Part shown: positions 33,278 through 42,054 of the stretch, piece by piece
Numbering within the stretch: position 1 is the stretch's first letter
Layout of the letters: each line of letters starts with the position of its first letter
NCBI RefSeq assembly: GCF_003985145.1
Contig: NZ_ML133522.1
Span: forward strand, 682,001 to 746,000
Source of the DNA: Rhizobium anhuiense
Lineage (GTDB): Bacteria; Pseudomonadota; Alphaproteobacteria; Rhizobiales; Rhizobiaceae
Reading direction: 5' to 3'
DNA: 64,000 nt
Translations under genes and position numbers: made by a program
The notes under the pieces: model-generated
What the model was told of the DNA's origin: nothing
Database searches by the model: none
What the model saw: only the letters and a program-made list of their open reading frames with translations

Positions 33278-34064
33278 CTATGCCTTGCGTGCTCTGATAT
33301 GCAGGAAGATCGGCGCGACGCGGGTGTCGGCGACGACGGGTAAGGCCTGCGCCACTACGGCTGAGGCCATCGGCTCGCCGAAGGCCTCGATCGTAAGCCC
33401 GGCTTCGACGATTCATCGACACCCAGGTCGACAGCGTGCGGTGAAAGCGCGGAACGGAAAACGGCGTCAGCGCCGCCCGTTCCGCTTGCGGTATCGAGGA
33501 AAAGATCCAACGGTCGATCCGGCCGTCGCTCTCGTCGAAATAGTCGGCGATCTCTACCGCGACGGGCTCGCCGGCCTCATTGCGGATATTACGGCGCGTC
33601 GGCGGCACGAAGCAGGGATGCAGGATCGAAAACTGCAGGAAGCCGCCGGGCTTCAGAATGCGGTGGATGCCCTTCAGCACCTCGCGCTGATCAGCCATGT
33701 CCATCATCGACATGAAGGCGGTGACGAAATCGAAGCTCGCTTCCCGGAAATCGATGCTCTGGCCGTCGCCGAGCACATAGTCGATGCCGAGCGGCGCGTC
33801 TGCCTCGCTCTCGCGGGCATAACGAATGAAGGTCGGGGCGATGTCGAGGCCGGTCACGCGGGCGCCGAGCCGGGCGACCGCGCGGGTATTGGAGCCTTCG
33901 CCGCAGCCGAGGTCGAGACCTCTCAGGCCGCCGACCGACGGCAGCATCTCCAGAAAGGTCGGCGTGTTCAGCGCATCGCGATACTTGTCGTAGCCCGCCC
34001 TGGAATAGATCGTCCAGGTCTCGGCATTGCTCTCCCAATGCGCGGCGACATCATTGGCTTTCAT
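33278..34064 (-). pseudogene. Class I SAM-dependent methyltransferase, frameshifted near its C-terminus
   Basis: The intact part encodes a class I methyltransferase. The SAM-binding motif DLGCGEGSNT is at about 51-60, LDIAPTFIRYA follows, and the post-I/motif IV region FDFVTAFMSMMDMAD is at about 111-125. At about 33,412 the frame breaks. Removing one T on the plus strand from GATTCAT restores a natural ending (VSMIVEAGLTIEAFGEP and then a stop at 33278), giving 261 residues. As written, the open frame runs on to 32994 through 140 codons of nonsense antisense to the hydrolase gene. It is either a recent pseudogene or a sequencing error. The substrate is unknown. Confidence 0.75.
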
Positions 34065-34192
34065 GGCTCTTCCTCCTTGCGCGATCGGAACGGGCGGGGA
34101 GCTATAAGCGCAGCCTGTGACAATGAGAAGACGAGCTGTCGCACCTCAACCTGGAAGAGAAGAAGTGTGCCATTAACTGACGCTCGGTAGCA

Positions 34193-34783
34193 TCAGTGCG
34201 TCAGGGATTGGATCCTGTCGTAGCGGACCGTGTACTCGTCGGCCGTGCCCTCGTCATAGACCTTCGCCAACGTGGCCTGGAGGTCAGGCGAATAGAGCAC
34301 GCTCAAGATGTCGACCTGCTCGTCGCCTCTCTTGGTCACTTGCTTGATCCTGAACACCTTGTATTTGCATTCGCCGAGACTGAAGCTCTCCTGTCCGGCA
34401 ACGGTCAATTCCAGGCTCCAGCGCGTATCCGCCCGCTCGTCCGGGCCAAGCGGTAAGAAAGCAACGTTGGTTCGAGCGCCTTTCTTCAGCGGAACGATGC
34501 GGCTCAGATCGGAGAGCGGGTGCATCGCATATTGTTCGTTTTTGCTGAAGCGGGCCAGATCGAAGAGACCTGCAAAGGAAAACACCGTCTGCTGCTGTGA
34601 GCCGCCGAAATGATTGACAGTCTTGACGATCTGCCCTTCCGCCTTGTGGAATTCGCTCCGTGCGCCGGTATTTTCCAGCACAAAACCCTTGGCGGCGGTG
34701 TCAGCAGACGGACAATCGGCTGCGTGAACCGAAACAGGCAGAAGGGCGGCAATGAATAATGAAGCAAGGCGATTCTTAAACAT
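34193..34783 (-). CDS. Secreted hypothetical protein
   Basis: A 196-residue protein with a clear Sec signal peptide (MFKNRLASLFIAALLPVSVHA, cleavage before Ala-Asp-Cys). The mature part is mixed alpha/beta with Cys at about 24 and another in GECKYKVFR, possibly forming a disulfide. I recognise no domain. The ATG at 34783 is chosen because it exposes the signal peptide; an in-frame ATG at 34867 does not. It is monocistronic, with intergenic gaps of about 130 and 215 bases on either side. Confidence 0.65.
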   Translation of the reverse strand: MFKNRLASLFIAALLPVSVHAADCPSADTAAKGFVLENTGARSEFHKAEGQIVKTVNHFGGSQQQTVFSFAGLFDLARFSKNEQYAMHPLSDLSRIVPLKKGARTNVAFLPLGPDERADTRWSLELTVAGQESFSLGECKYKVFRIKQVTKRGDEQVDILSVLYSPDLQATLAKVYDEGTADEYTVRYDRIQSLTH

Positions 34784-34998
34784 GGTTTTCGTTTCCGATA
34801 AGACTGGACCGATCTCGTTTGATCGCCTGGAAATACTGGAACCCGCGGTGCCTGTCATGAGCTTCATTCTTGCGACAGGAACTATTCCACATTTGCGTTA
34901 ATGGCCGGGGCTTCTCGCGGACAGTTTCATTTGGGATGCGCGGCCGGCGACAGCACCATTCTGTGCGCGGGCGAACCAAGGGAGTTGACGCATCACCC

Positions 34999-36396
34999 TC
35001 AGCTGACACTCTTGAAGGCGGCGACGATGCTTTCTGCGGCGAGTTGCGCCTGATCTGATGTCGTCTGGAAATTGGTGACGGAGAGACGCAGGATGTCGCG
35101 GCCGCGCCATTTGGCGCCGCCTGCGAAGATCATGCCGTCCGCCTTGATCTTTTCGATGGTCTTTCGCGTCAGTGTGTCGCCTTCTTCGGAGGGCAGGTCG
35201 GTGCCGAAGCGGATGACGAGCTGGTTCAGGGCGACCTCGTTCAGAATGGCGATGCCGGGCTCGCGTGCGAGCCGATCGGCGATCAGCCGCGCCGAGGCGC
35301 AGCACTGGTCGATGAGGGCCGCCACACCCTCGCGGCCGAGATGTTTCAGCATCGCCCAAGTGGCGAAGCCGCGCGCCCTTCGCGAAAGCTCCGGCACGTA
35401 ATGGGAAGGATCGCGCTCGCCTTCGCCAGCGAGCGGCAGATAGCTTGCAGCGATCGTCATGGCGCGGCGATGGGCGAGTTCGTCGCGGACGATCGCATAG
35501 CCGCAATCATAGGGCGTCTGCAGCCATTTGTGGCCGTCGGTCGCCCAGCTGTCGGCCGCTTCGATGCCGCGGCTGAGGTGGCTGGTTTTCACCGACGTCT
35601 GCGCCCAGAGGCCGAAGGCGCCGTCGACATGCACCCAGGCGCCTTTCGCCTTCAACAGCGGGATGATGGCGGCGAAATCGTCGAAGGCGCCAGTATTGAT
35701 CTGCCCCGCCTGGAGAATGGCGATGAGGGGACCGGAGACGGTATCGAGTGTGCCGGTCAGCGCGACCGGGTCTATCCGGCCTACTGGATCGGTGCGCACG
35801 CGCAACACGCGATCGTGCCCGAGGCCGAGAAATTGCAGTGCGGAGAAGACCGTCGTATGGGCGTCGTCGCCGATCAGCACGGTGATCTCAGGCGCGCCGA
35901 ACAGGCCGCTCGCATCGGCATCCCAGCCCGTCCGGCGCAGCACCTCGCCGCGGGCGGCGGCAAGGCAGGTGAAGTTCGCCACTGTCGCCCCGGTGACAAA
36001 GCCGACCGAGCTTTCGGCCGGCAGCTTCAGGAGATCGAGGAGCCATCTCGCCGCGATGGTCTCGACTGCGGCTGCGGCCGGCGCGGCGGCATGGTTTCCG
36101 GCGTTCTGGCCCCAGGCGCTGGTGAGGAAATCGGCCGCGACGCCGACCGGATGGGAGCCGCCGATGACCCAGCCGAAGAAGCGCGGGCCCGTGGTTGCGT
36201 GCAGCCCGGGTTCGGCGTCACTCGCCAACTGCCTGATGACATTGAGCATATCGCAACCGGCTGCCGGCAGCGGTTCGTCGAAGCAGGCAAGCGAGGCTGC
36301 GTAATCGTGGGCAGGCACATGGCGGGCGGGCCCTGCCTGCCGGAACCCCGCAGCAAGCCGGGCGGCTTCCTGAAACAGAGATGCAATTGCCGACAT
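34999..36396 (-). CDS. Pyridoxal-phosphate-dependent group II decarboxylase
   Basis: A 465-residue PLP enzyme of the aromatic-L-amino-acid/glutamate decarboxylase family (group II). The PLP-lysine lies in TDGHKWLQTPYDCG at about 291-304, and the aspartate that pairs with the pyridine nitrogen is in HVDGAFG (about 257-263). The N-terminal helical region, SVGFVTGATVANFTCLAAAR and the small C-terminal domain match the family. It would make an amine from an amino acid (aromatic, aspartate or other); the substrate cannot be told from sequence alone. It is monocistronic on the minus strand. Confidence 0.87.
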   Translation of the reverse strand: MSAIASLFQEAARLAAGFRQAGPARHVPAHDYAASLACFDEPLPAAGCDMLNVIRQLASDAEPGLHATTGPRFFGWVIGGSHPVGVAADFLTSAWGQNAGNHAAAPAAAAVETIAARWLLDLLKLPAESSVGFVTGATVANFTCLAAARGEVLRRTGWDADASGLFGAPEITVLIGDDAHTTVFSALQFLGLGHDRVLRVRTDPVGRIDPVALTGTLDTVSGPLIAILQAGQINTGAFDDFAAIIPLLKAKGAWVHVDGAFGLWAQTSVKTSHLSRGIEAADSWATDGHKWLQTPYDCGYAIVRDELAHRRAMTIAASYLPLAGEGERDPSHYVPELSRRARGFATWAMLKHLGREGVAALIDQCCASARLIADRLAREPGIAILNEVALNQLVIRFGTDLPSEEGDTLTRKTIEKIKADGMIFAGGAKWRGRDILRLSVTNFQTTSDQAQLAAESIVAAFKSVS

Positions 36397-36707
36397 AAGT
36401 TCCCCCTGCCGCCGCCGATCCTGGAGGGACCGCCCCCGAAGGCAGGCTGCCGGCGCTATGCAATTTAGCCCATATCGCCAGCTCTGTCTTCGCCCAGGAG
36501 ACCCGGGCTTGGGATCCAGAGTACTTTCTCGTCCTTGCCGAGGCTCAAGATAAATTGAGCATCCAGAGAGGGCTTCCTAAATATCTACAATACTTACTCT
36601 ATTCCGTTCTGTCCATTTTTGAAATTTCATGGCTATGCTTGAAAATGATTGCCTTCGTCTCAAGTATCGTTCAATAATGCGGAAATATCGTTTGCACCAT
36701 TGTCAAG
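36397..36707. other. AT-richer gene-free stretch
   Basis: No gene or clear repeat is visible. The stretch 36550-36700 is noticeably AT-rich for this genome and probably carries promoters for the decarboxylase (leftward) and the proline-threonine-rich protein (rightward). Confidence 0.4.
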
Positions 36708-37109
36708 TTGGTGCTGCCAACTAGCGAGGGATATGCACTGAAATATTTCCTTCTCTACGCGCTGACATGCACGTTGGTCGGGATAGTTCTTCTCGTCATC
36801 ATCCATGAAGTTGTATCGTTCAAGATCGACAAGCCAACTGATGAGGCAGCGGGCGAACCAACCGAACAATCGGCCGCCGGGCCAACCGGGGAACCGGTGA
36901 ACGGGCCGACAACCGATCAATCCGCCGTCCAGCCAGCCGATCCGTTGATCGTCCGGTCGACGAGGCAGCCTGTCGACGGGCCAACCGATAAACCAGCGGT
37001 CGGCCCAACCGGCGAACCGGCCGCGCCCCCAACCGATCAAACAGTGGTCGACCCACCCCGTGAACCGGCCGTCCGGAAGGGCGGCCGGCTGAGGAGTCCG
37101 GCGCAGTGA
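36708..37109 (+). CDS. Membrane-anchored Pro/Thr-rich low-complexity protein
   Basis: A 133-codon frame. Residues about 12-36 form one transmembrane helix (KYFLLYALTCTLVGIVLLVI). The rest is a hydrophilic tail of irregular 10-15-residue units around GPTxEP / PTDQ, probably outside the cytosol. It starts at TTG (36708) or GTG (36711) with no good ribosome site; GAGGGA inside the frame suggests that a later non-ATG start is possible. The repeat also yields an open antisense frame (36660-37040, Trp/Gly rich), which I take as a by-product of repeat composition. No family recognised. It may be a spacer or cell-wall-spanning protein. Confidence 0.45.
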   Translation: MVLPTSEGYALKYFLLYALTCTLVGIVLLVIIHEVVSFKIDKPTDEAAGEPTEQSAAGPTGEPVNGPTTDQSAVQPADPLIVRSTRQPVDGPTDKPAVGPTGEPAAPPTDQTVVDPPREPAVRKGGRLRSPAQ

Positions 37110-37218
37110 TCGGCGCTTGAGACGATCGCCACAGGCTGGGGCATGAAGCTTTCAACGCCGGTTGCATCGGCTGAGCCCATCTGTATTGACTGTACCTCTC
37201 ATCTCGAAGGAGGTTCCG

Positions 37219-37725
37219 ATGGATGGAAGCGGTACAGCGATCAGGCATATCAGGGCAGACGAGGTGGAGGCTTTCCGGCGCATCCGTCTGGAAGCGCTTC
37301 GCACCGAACCGTCCCTCTTTGCAAGCCGCTACGAAGACTGGGAGGTTCTTTCTCTCGAGGAATGGCGCAATCGCCTGAACGAGCCGGTTTTCATCGCGTT
37401 TCAGGACGATGAACCCGTCGGCATAACCGGCCTGCTTCGCCAGCGGTCGAGCAAGATGGCCCATCGCGCAACGATCATCATGGTCTATGTCAGAAGGAGC
37501 CTGCGCGGAACGGGCCTTGCCAGCAGGCTGCTCAGTGCGGTTGCCGATCACGCGCGCGATATCGGCATCCTGCAGCTGGAACTCTTCGTCAGCGCTGAGA
37601 ACCCGGCGGCAATACGGTTCTATCAGCGGGAAGGCTTCTCCGAAATCGGCAGGATTCCCGGCGGGGTTCTGGAGGAGGGCAGGGAGATCGACGACGTCAT
37701 GATGGCGCGCCGTCTGGTCGATTAA
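37219..37725 (+). CDS. GNAT family N-acetyltransferase
   Basis: A 168-residue acyl-CoA N-acyltransferase. The acetyl-CoA binding motif A is VYVRRSLRGTGLASRLLSAV (about 90-109), with the R-x-x-G-x-G/A loop RGTGLA. The C-terminal NPAAIRFYQREGFSEIGR motif B is typical of the RimI/RimJ-like fold. A strong AAGGAGG at 37207-37213 lies 5 bases before the ATG. It is monocistronic. The substrate is unknown; it may be a small amine or a protein N-terminus. Confidence 0.87.
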   Translation: MDGSGTAIRHIRADEVEAFRRIRLEALRTEPSLFASRYEDWEVLSLEEWRNRLNEPVFIAFQDDEPVGITGLLRQRSSKMAHRATIIMVYVRRSLRGTGLASRLLSAVADHARDIGILQLELFVSAENPAAIRFYQREGFSEIGRIPGGVLEEGREIDDVMMARRLVD

Positions 37726-37811
37726 GTCTCCCGCGCATATCGGTTTGCTGACCTATTGACCTCAAGCGGGGTTGGGGTTGCAGGGTGCCGGCATGAACCG
37801 GAGGTTTGGGG

Positions 37812-38732
37812 ATGGCGAAAATCCTGAGAGACGAAGATCTGGTCGACGGCGCGTTGATGACGGTCGCGATCGATGCGCTCGAGACCGCTTTTCTCGCGAG
37901 AGCCGGCAATCGGCTGATCTCTCCGCCCCGGCATCATGTCTCGTTTGCCGATCGCGGCGATCTCGTCTTCACCGTCGGCGGCATCCTCGGCGACAAACCG
38001 CTCGCGGGCTTTCGGGTCTATGAAACATTCGAGGGGGTGGAGCATTCGCAGATCGTCGCTGTATGGTCGGCTGACGACGCCAGGCTCAAAGGTATCGTTC
38101 TCGGAGAGCGTCTCGGCAATCTCAGGACCGGTGCGATCGGAGGTCTCGCCATCCGTCACCTCAGCGCGCCGGATGCCAGAACCGTGGGGATACTCGGCAG
38201 CGGAGCGCAAGCGCGAACCCAGCTTGCCGCAGCCGCCGCGGTTCGAAAACTGGATCGCGCCCGCGTCTATAGCCGCGACGAGGAAAAGCGTACGGCTTTC
38301 GCAAGCGAGATGCAGCACGCCTTGGATATTGAGGTGGAGGTTGCCGGCAGCGCCATCGAAGCCGTCGATGATGCCGATATCGTCATCTGCGCGACAACGA
38401 GCCAAACGCCTATCGTTCATGCTGGGGATTTGAAGCCCGGTGCGCACGTCAACACCGTCGGCCCGAAAACGCATCGGGGATACGAACTCGGCCTGGATAT
38501 CGCCGATGCGGCAGCCGTGATCGCGACGGATTCTCCGGAGCAGACGCGCGCCTATGCGTCGCCGTTTTTCCTTGCCGGCTCGGGCAACGACAGTCGCATG
38601 GTCGACCTTGCCGATATCATTGCCGGGAAAGCGACGGGGCGGAGATCACCTGAGGATACGACGCTGTTTTGCTCAGTGGGACTGGCCGGAACCGAAGTGG
38701 TCGTCGCTTCGGCAATCCTCGATATGCTGTGA
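37812..38732 (+). CDS. Ornithine cyclodeaminase / mu-crystallin family protein
   Basis: A 306-residue NAD(P)-dependent protein of the ornithine cyclodeaminase/mu-crystallin family. The dinucleotide motif GILGSGAQA sits at about 126-134, with RVYSRDEEKR following. Family members include ornithine cyclodeaminase, alanine dehydrogenase, lysine cyclodeaminase and ketimine reductase; the active-site Lys and Asp are not resolvable with confidence here. GGAGG lies 7 bases before the ATG at 37812, which I prefer to the TTG at 37806. It converges on dapB, 15 bases away. Confidence 0.82.
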   Translation: MAKILRDEDLVDGALMTVAIDALETAFLARAGNRLISPPRHHVSFADRGDLVFTVGGILGDKPLAGFRVYETFEGVEHSQIVAVWSADDARLKGIVLGERLGNLRTGAIGGLAIRHLSAPDARTVGILGSGAQARTQLAAAAAVRKLDRARVYSRDEEKRTAFASEMQHALDIEVEVAGSAIEAVDDADIVICATTSQTPIVHAGDLKPGAHVNTVGPKTHRGYELGLDIADAAAVIATDSPEQTRAYASPFFLAGSGNDSRMVDLADIIAGKATGRRSPEDTTLFCSVGLAGTEVVVASAILDML

Positions 38733-38747
38733 GCTTGTTTCCCTTAT

Positions 38748-39518
38748 TCACGCCAGCCCCAGAACATCCCTCATGCCGTATTCGCCGGGTGCGCGTCCTG
38801 CGATCCAGCGGGCGGCGGCAAGCGCGCCGCGGGCGAACATGCCGCGATCGAGAGCCGAATGCGAGAGCGTCACGACTTCCTCGGCGGCGGCAAACATCAC
38901 GCTGTGTTCTCCGACCATCCCGCCGGCGCGCAACACGGCGAAGCCGATCTCGCCGGGCGGCCGCTCGCCGGTGATGCCGTCACGGCCGCGCCGCTCGACG
39001 GATGCGAGGGAAACGCCGCGGCCCTCGGCGGCTGCTTCACCAAGCATCAGCGCCGTGCCGGAGGGCGCGTCGATCTTCCTGTTGTGATGGGCTTCGAGGA
39101 TTTCGATATCCCACTCATGCGCGGGAAGGGCGCGGGCGGCTTGGGCGACCAGGCCGATCAGCATGTTGACTCCGATGGAGAAATTGCCAGAGCGCAGGAT
39201 CGGAATCGTGCGGGCGGCCTCGGCGATCCGTTCCAGTTCATCCGGTTCAAAACCCGTCGCACCGATCACCAGCGCCGGCCCGCCAGCCGCTGCGCACAAG
39301 CCGGCAAGTTCGGCCGCAGCGCTTCCCGTCGTGAAATCCAGAATCACGTCGGCCGCTCCGATCGCGGCCGAACGGTCGATCAGCCCCGCGCCAGCGGAGC
39401 CTGCACGGCCAATGCCGCCGACGAACGCAAAAGCCGGATCGGCCGCCAGCAGCGGCAGGATGGCACGACCCATGCGGCCCCTCGCGCCGGCGACGGCTAT
39501 TTTGATTGGTGAGATCAC
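38748..39518 (-). CDS. dapB: 4-hydroxy-tetrahydrodipicolinate reductase
   Basis: A 256-residue enzyme of lysine and diaminopimelate synthesis that reduces hydroxy-tetrahydrodipicolinate with NAD(P)H. The N-terminal dinucleotide motif is GARGRMG (11-17). The catalytic His and Lys are in [15 protein letters not shown] (about 141-155), the family signature. FSIGVNML and the GERPPGEIG segment also fit. It is a little shorter than the usual 265-275. Its neighbours are not dap genes, so it might be a second copy; that cannot be settled inside the window. Confidence 0.9.
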   Translation of the reverse strand: MISPIKIAVAGARGRMGRAILPLLAADPAFAFVGGIGRAGSAGAGLIDRSAAIGAADVILDFTTGSAAAELAGLCAAAGGPALVIGATGFEPDELERIAEAARTIPILRSGNFSIGVNMLIGLVAQAARALPAHEWDIEILEAHHNRKIDAPSGTALMLGEAAAEGRGVSLASVERRGRDGITGERPPGEIGFAVLRAGGMVGEHSVMFAAAEEVVTLSHSALDRGMFARGALAAARWIAGRAPGEYGMRDVLGLA

Positions 39519-39651
39519 GGTCTTTCCTTGGCTCTCGATATTCCGGCCGAACGGCTATTTACAGCCAGCATTCGCGCCGGAGAAGGGGACCCGCAACTAC
39601 CGCACTTGCGCTCGCGGCGCAAAGCCGGATCTCTGGCAGGTCACGTGATGC

Positions 39652-39867
39652 TTACCAATTGCCTGGGTCGGCGGTGTGATCGATGCTGGCGAATTCATCG
39701 GCCTTTTCGCGGTCCAGCTTCACCTCCGTGGTGGCGTTCGTCTCGTGGGTGACCGCGTAGCGATCGGGGACCGGTCCCCTCGACAGTTCCTGATAGAGGA
39801 GCAGGGCGGCCTCCTCGGCGGTGTCGGCCTCGATCTCCCGGGTGATGGTGACAGTAAACTTGTGCAT
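39652..39867 (-). CDS. Small conserved hypothetical protein
   Basis: A 71-residue acidic protein (MHKFTVTITREIEADTAEEA and on) with a beta-alpha-beta pattern like small ferredoxin-fold or DUF proteins. No domain is named. I start it at the ATG at 39867, with GAAGCC just upstream; the longer ORF to 39924 lacks support. It is monocistronic, between dapB and a phosphatase gene on the same strand. Confidence 0.55.
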   Translation of the reverse strand: MHKFTVTITREIEADTAEEAALLLYQELSRGPVPDRYAVTHETNATTEVKLDREKADEFASIDHTADPGNW

Positions 39868-40014
39868 GGCTTCGAGCCTTTCGATCGTCGTGCAGACGTA
39901 TGCGTAGCTCGCCCAGTCTGACACGAGTTTTGTGTCGAAGACAGAAAAAGCGCGTCGTTTAGAATTTGATTCATGCGACGGTCGCAGGTCTTTGTTTTTA
40001 TGAATGTCGTGGTG

Positions 40015-40599
40015 CTAAGTATCGGCCGACGCGCTTACCAGACTGAACTCACCGTCGCAAAGACGAAAAAACCCATCTTGGGGAACGGGCAATTCCAGCA
40101 TTTCCCGCTTCGAAAGGCCGGAATATACGCCACGTACCAATCGGCCAAACAGCCCGTGAGAAATCGCAATTGTCGGTTCATATATGCCTGAGATCCAGTT
40201 CTTTGCTCGCGCACAGGCGGCATCGAAGCTCTCCCCGTCTGGAGATCTGAAATACCAATCAAAAGCGTCGGATCTGTCCAGCATTCCTGGAAACTCGTTG
40301 TCGATCTCGAACTTGGTCATGCCGTCCCAAGAACCGACGGTCACCTCCATGAGCCGCGATTCCGGACGAGCGGCCAGCGGCAATACCCGTTCGATGCGAG
40401 TCGCAGTCTCCTGCGTTCTGCCGAGAGGGCTGACGTGAAGCTGGAACGATCGCTCACTGCCTGCAATTTCCTTCTTCAAAAGCTTCGCCATTTGTTCGGC
40501 CTGTTCGATACCGCGCGCTGTAAGTGGTGAATCTTTTTGGCCCTGGAACCGACCCAAGGTGTTCCAAATGGTCTCGCCGTGGCGAAGCAGGTAAATCAC
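40015..40599 (-). CDS. Histidine phosphatase family protein (phosphoglycerate-mutase-like)
   Basis: A 194-residue member of the histidine phosphatase superfamily, branch 1. The RHGE motif (LLRHGETIWNTLGRFQG, His near residue 7) supplies the phospho-accepting histidine. The second His is in ISHGLFGR near the C-terminus, and Arg near 60 (SPLGRTQETA) completes the pocket. I start at GTG 40599 (AGGA 8 bases upstream), which puts the protein directly at the first beta strand; an ATG at 40644 adds 15 residues. The substrate is unknown. Confidence 0.78.
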   Translation of the reverse strand: MIYLLRHGETIWNTLGRFQGQKDSPLTARGIEQAEQMAKLLKKEIAGSERSFQLHVSPLGRTQETATRIERVLPLAARPESRLMEVTVGSWDGMTKFEIDNEFPGMLDRSDAFDWYFRSPDGESFDAACARAKNWISGIYEPTIAISHGLFGRLVRGVYSGLSKREMLELPVPQDGFFRLCDGEFSLVSASADT

Positions 40600-40844
40600 T
40601 TGTGTTGTCCTAAAAGAATGCCAAAAGGCTGGTTCAGCGGCCAAGTGATGCGACAGATCAATAATGACCGCAACTGCTCCGATCCATATGTGCCACGTCT
40701 TCTGCTGTCGGCCGAAGCGGGTACTTCGACCATTTTAGCAGCGCTCGGCAGTTGCCCGCGGGAAATCGCTGCCGTGGGCTGGAGAAAGACGGCTTGCCTC
40801 TTATTTCAGTTGGAAATGCGAAACGAGGAGCGAGAGAGCACACA

Positions 40845-41318
40845 ATGGCAAAGAACACGATCTGCGTATGGTACGACAAGGATGCCGAGGCTGCCGCCCG
40901 CTTCTATGCTGCGACTTTTCCCGACAGTACCGTGGACGCCGTTATCCGTGCACCGGGAGATTATCCCGAGGGTAAGCAGGGAGATGTGCTGGTTGTCGAG
41001 TTCACCGTTGCGGGGATTCCCTGCATCGGGTTGAACGGCGGTCCCGCGATCAAACACAACGAGGCCTTCTCCTTTCAGATCGCGACCGACGATCAGGAGG
41101 AAACCGATCGCTACTGGAACGCCATCGTCGGCAATGGCGGCCAGGAAAGTGCGTGCGGCTGGTGCAAAGACAAATGGGGGGTGTCCTGGCAGATCACGCC
41201 GCGCGTCCTCTCCGAAGCGCTCTCGGCAGGCGGTGGCCAGGCAAAGCGTGCTTTTGACGCGATGATGACCATGAAGAAGATCGACATCGCAGCGATCGAG
41301 GCGGCGCGGCGCGGCTGA
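40845..41318 (+). CDS. VOC family protein (PhnB/3-demethylubiquinone methyltransferase-like fold)
   Basis: A 157-residue vicinal-oxygen-chelate protein of the PhnB-like '3-dmu-9_3-mt' group, two beta-alpha-beta-beta-beta units. The start TICVWYDKDAEAAARFY, CIGLNGGP and CGWCKDKWGVSWQITPRVL are the family's landmark stretches. GAGGAG lies upstream of the ATG at 40845. The group is often misnamed methyltransferase; its actual activity is generally unknown. Confidence 0.85.
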   Translation: MAKNTICVWYDKDAEAAARFYAATFPDSTVDAVIRAPGDYPEGKQGDVLVVEFTVAGIPCIGLNGGPAIKHNEAFSFQIATDDQEETDRYWNAIVGNGGQESACGWCKDKWGVSWQITPRVLSEALSAGGGQAKRAFDAMMTMKKIDIAAIEAARRG

Positions 41319-41421
41319 GAAGCCTATCGCGGAACGATCTTTTGTCGGAGCGTTGCGTCTGGTGCGATCCGGCCGGGTAGCGATCTTCGCAATCGGCCGG
41401 AGGTCGAAACGTGGCAAGCAG

Positions 41422-41823
41422 TCAGAACCAGAGGTCGCGCACGCAGCGCCCTTTGGACGGAAGGTCTTCAAACGTGTCCAGGCCGTCGAAATGATCGATC
41501 GGCAGGTCCTGAACGAGATCGGCCGGCGCAAGCCGCATGTTGACGGCCATGCGCCGGCGGCCATCCTTTCGAAGCCGCAGGCCGCGCCAGCTCAAGACAC
41601 AGGCGCAGGATGGGCAGAATAATATTTCGAGAGACGGCTCGTCCCTGTCGGCGCGGGTGTAGGAGGCGGTCTCTCCAGTCAGAGCGATACGCTCTCCTTC
41701 GTAATCATAGGCCCACAACGTGCCGTAGCGCCGGCAGAGCGTACAGTTGCACGCGGTGATCGAGCCGGGATCACCTTCGAGTGTCCAGGTCGCCTTGCCG
41801 CAATGACATGAGCCCGTCAGCAT
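41422..41823 (-). CDS. GFA family protein (zinc-binding, CENP-V/GFA fold)
   Basis: A 133-residue protein of the glutathione-dependent formaldehyde-activating enzyme (GFA/CENP-V) family. Two zinc sites are outlined by CHCG (Cys6, Cys8), CNCTLC (about 25-30) and CPSCAC (about 70-75). The name suggests glutathione-formaldehyde adduct formation, but for most homologues this is unproven. It is monocistronic and divergent from the ABC exporter gene downstream. Confidence 0.87.
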   Translation of the reverse strand: MLTGSCHCGKATWTLEGDPGSITACNCTLCRRYGTLWAYDYEGERIALTGETASYTRADRDEPSLEILFCPSCACVLSWRGLRLRKDGRRRMAVNMRLAPADLVQDLPIDHFDGLDTFEDLPSKGRCVRDLWF

Positions 41824-42054
41824 GATCGCCGGTTCAATCCTGCTCCTTGTTCAACGACGGCATCCTGCCGCAATTACGCGATGACCGCAATTGGCGCTTT
41901 CAGGCGCCACGTGCTCCTGAAACGGCTTTCACGATACCTTTTGCATCGGGCGTTTTCTGAAATCTCTAATTGAGATCACGGCCGGAAGATGATTTTCTGC
42001 GACCCAGCGTAGCTGAGTCCACGCCTCCTCCCGATTTTTTGATCCGAGTGGCCC

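Noticed and set aside
36660..37040. An antisense Trp/Gly-rich 126-codon frame.
   Set aside because: It is most simply the by-product of the repeated sense-strand Pro/Thr codons.
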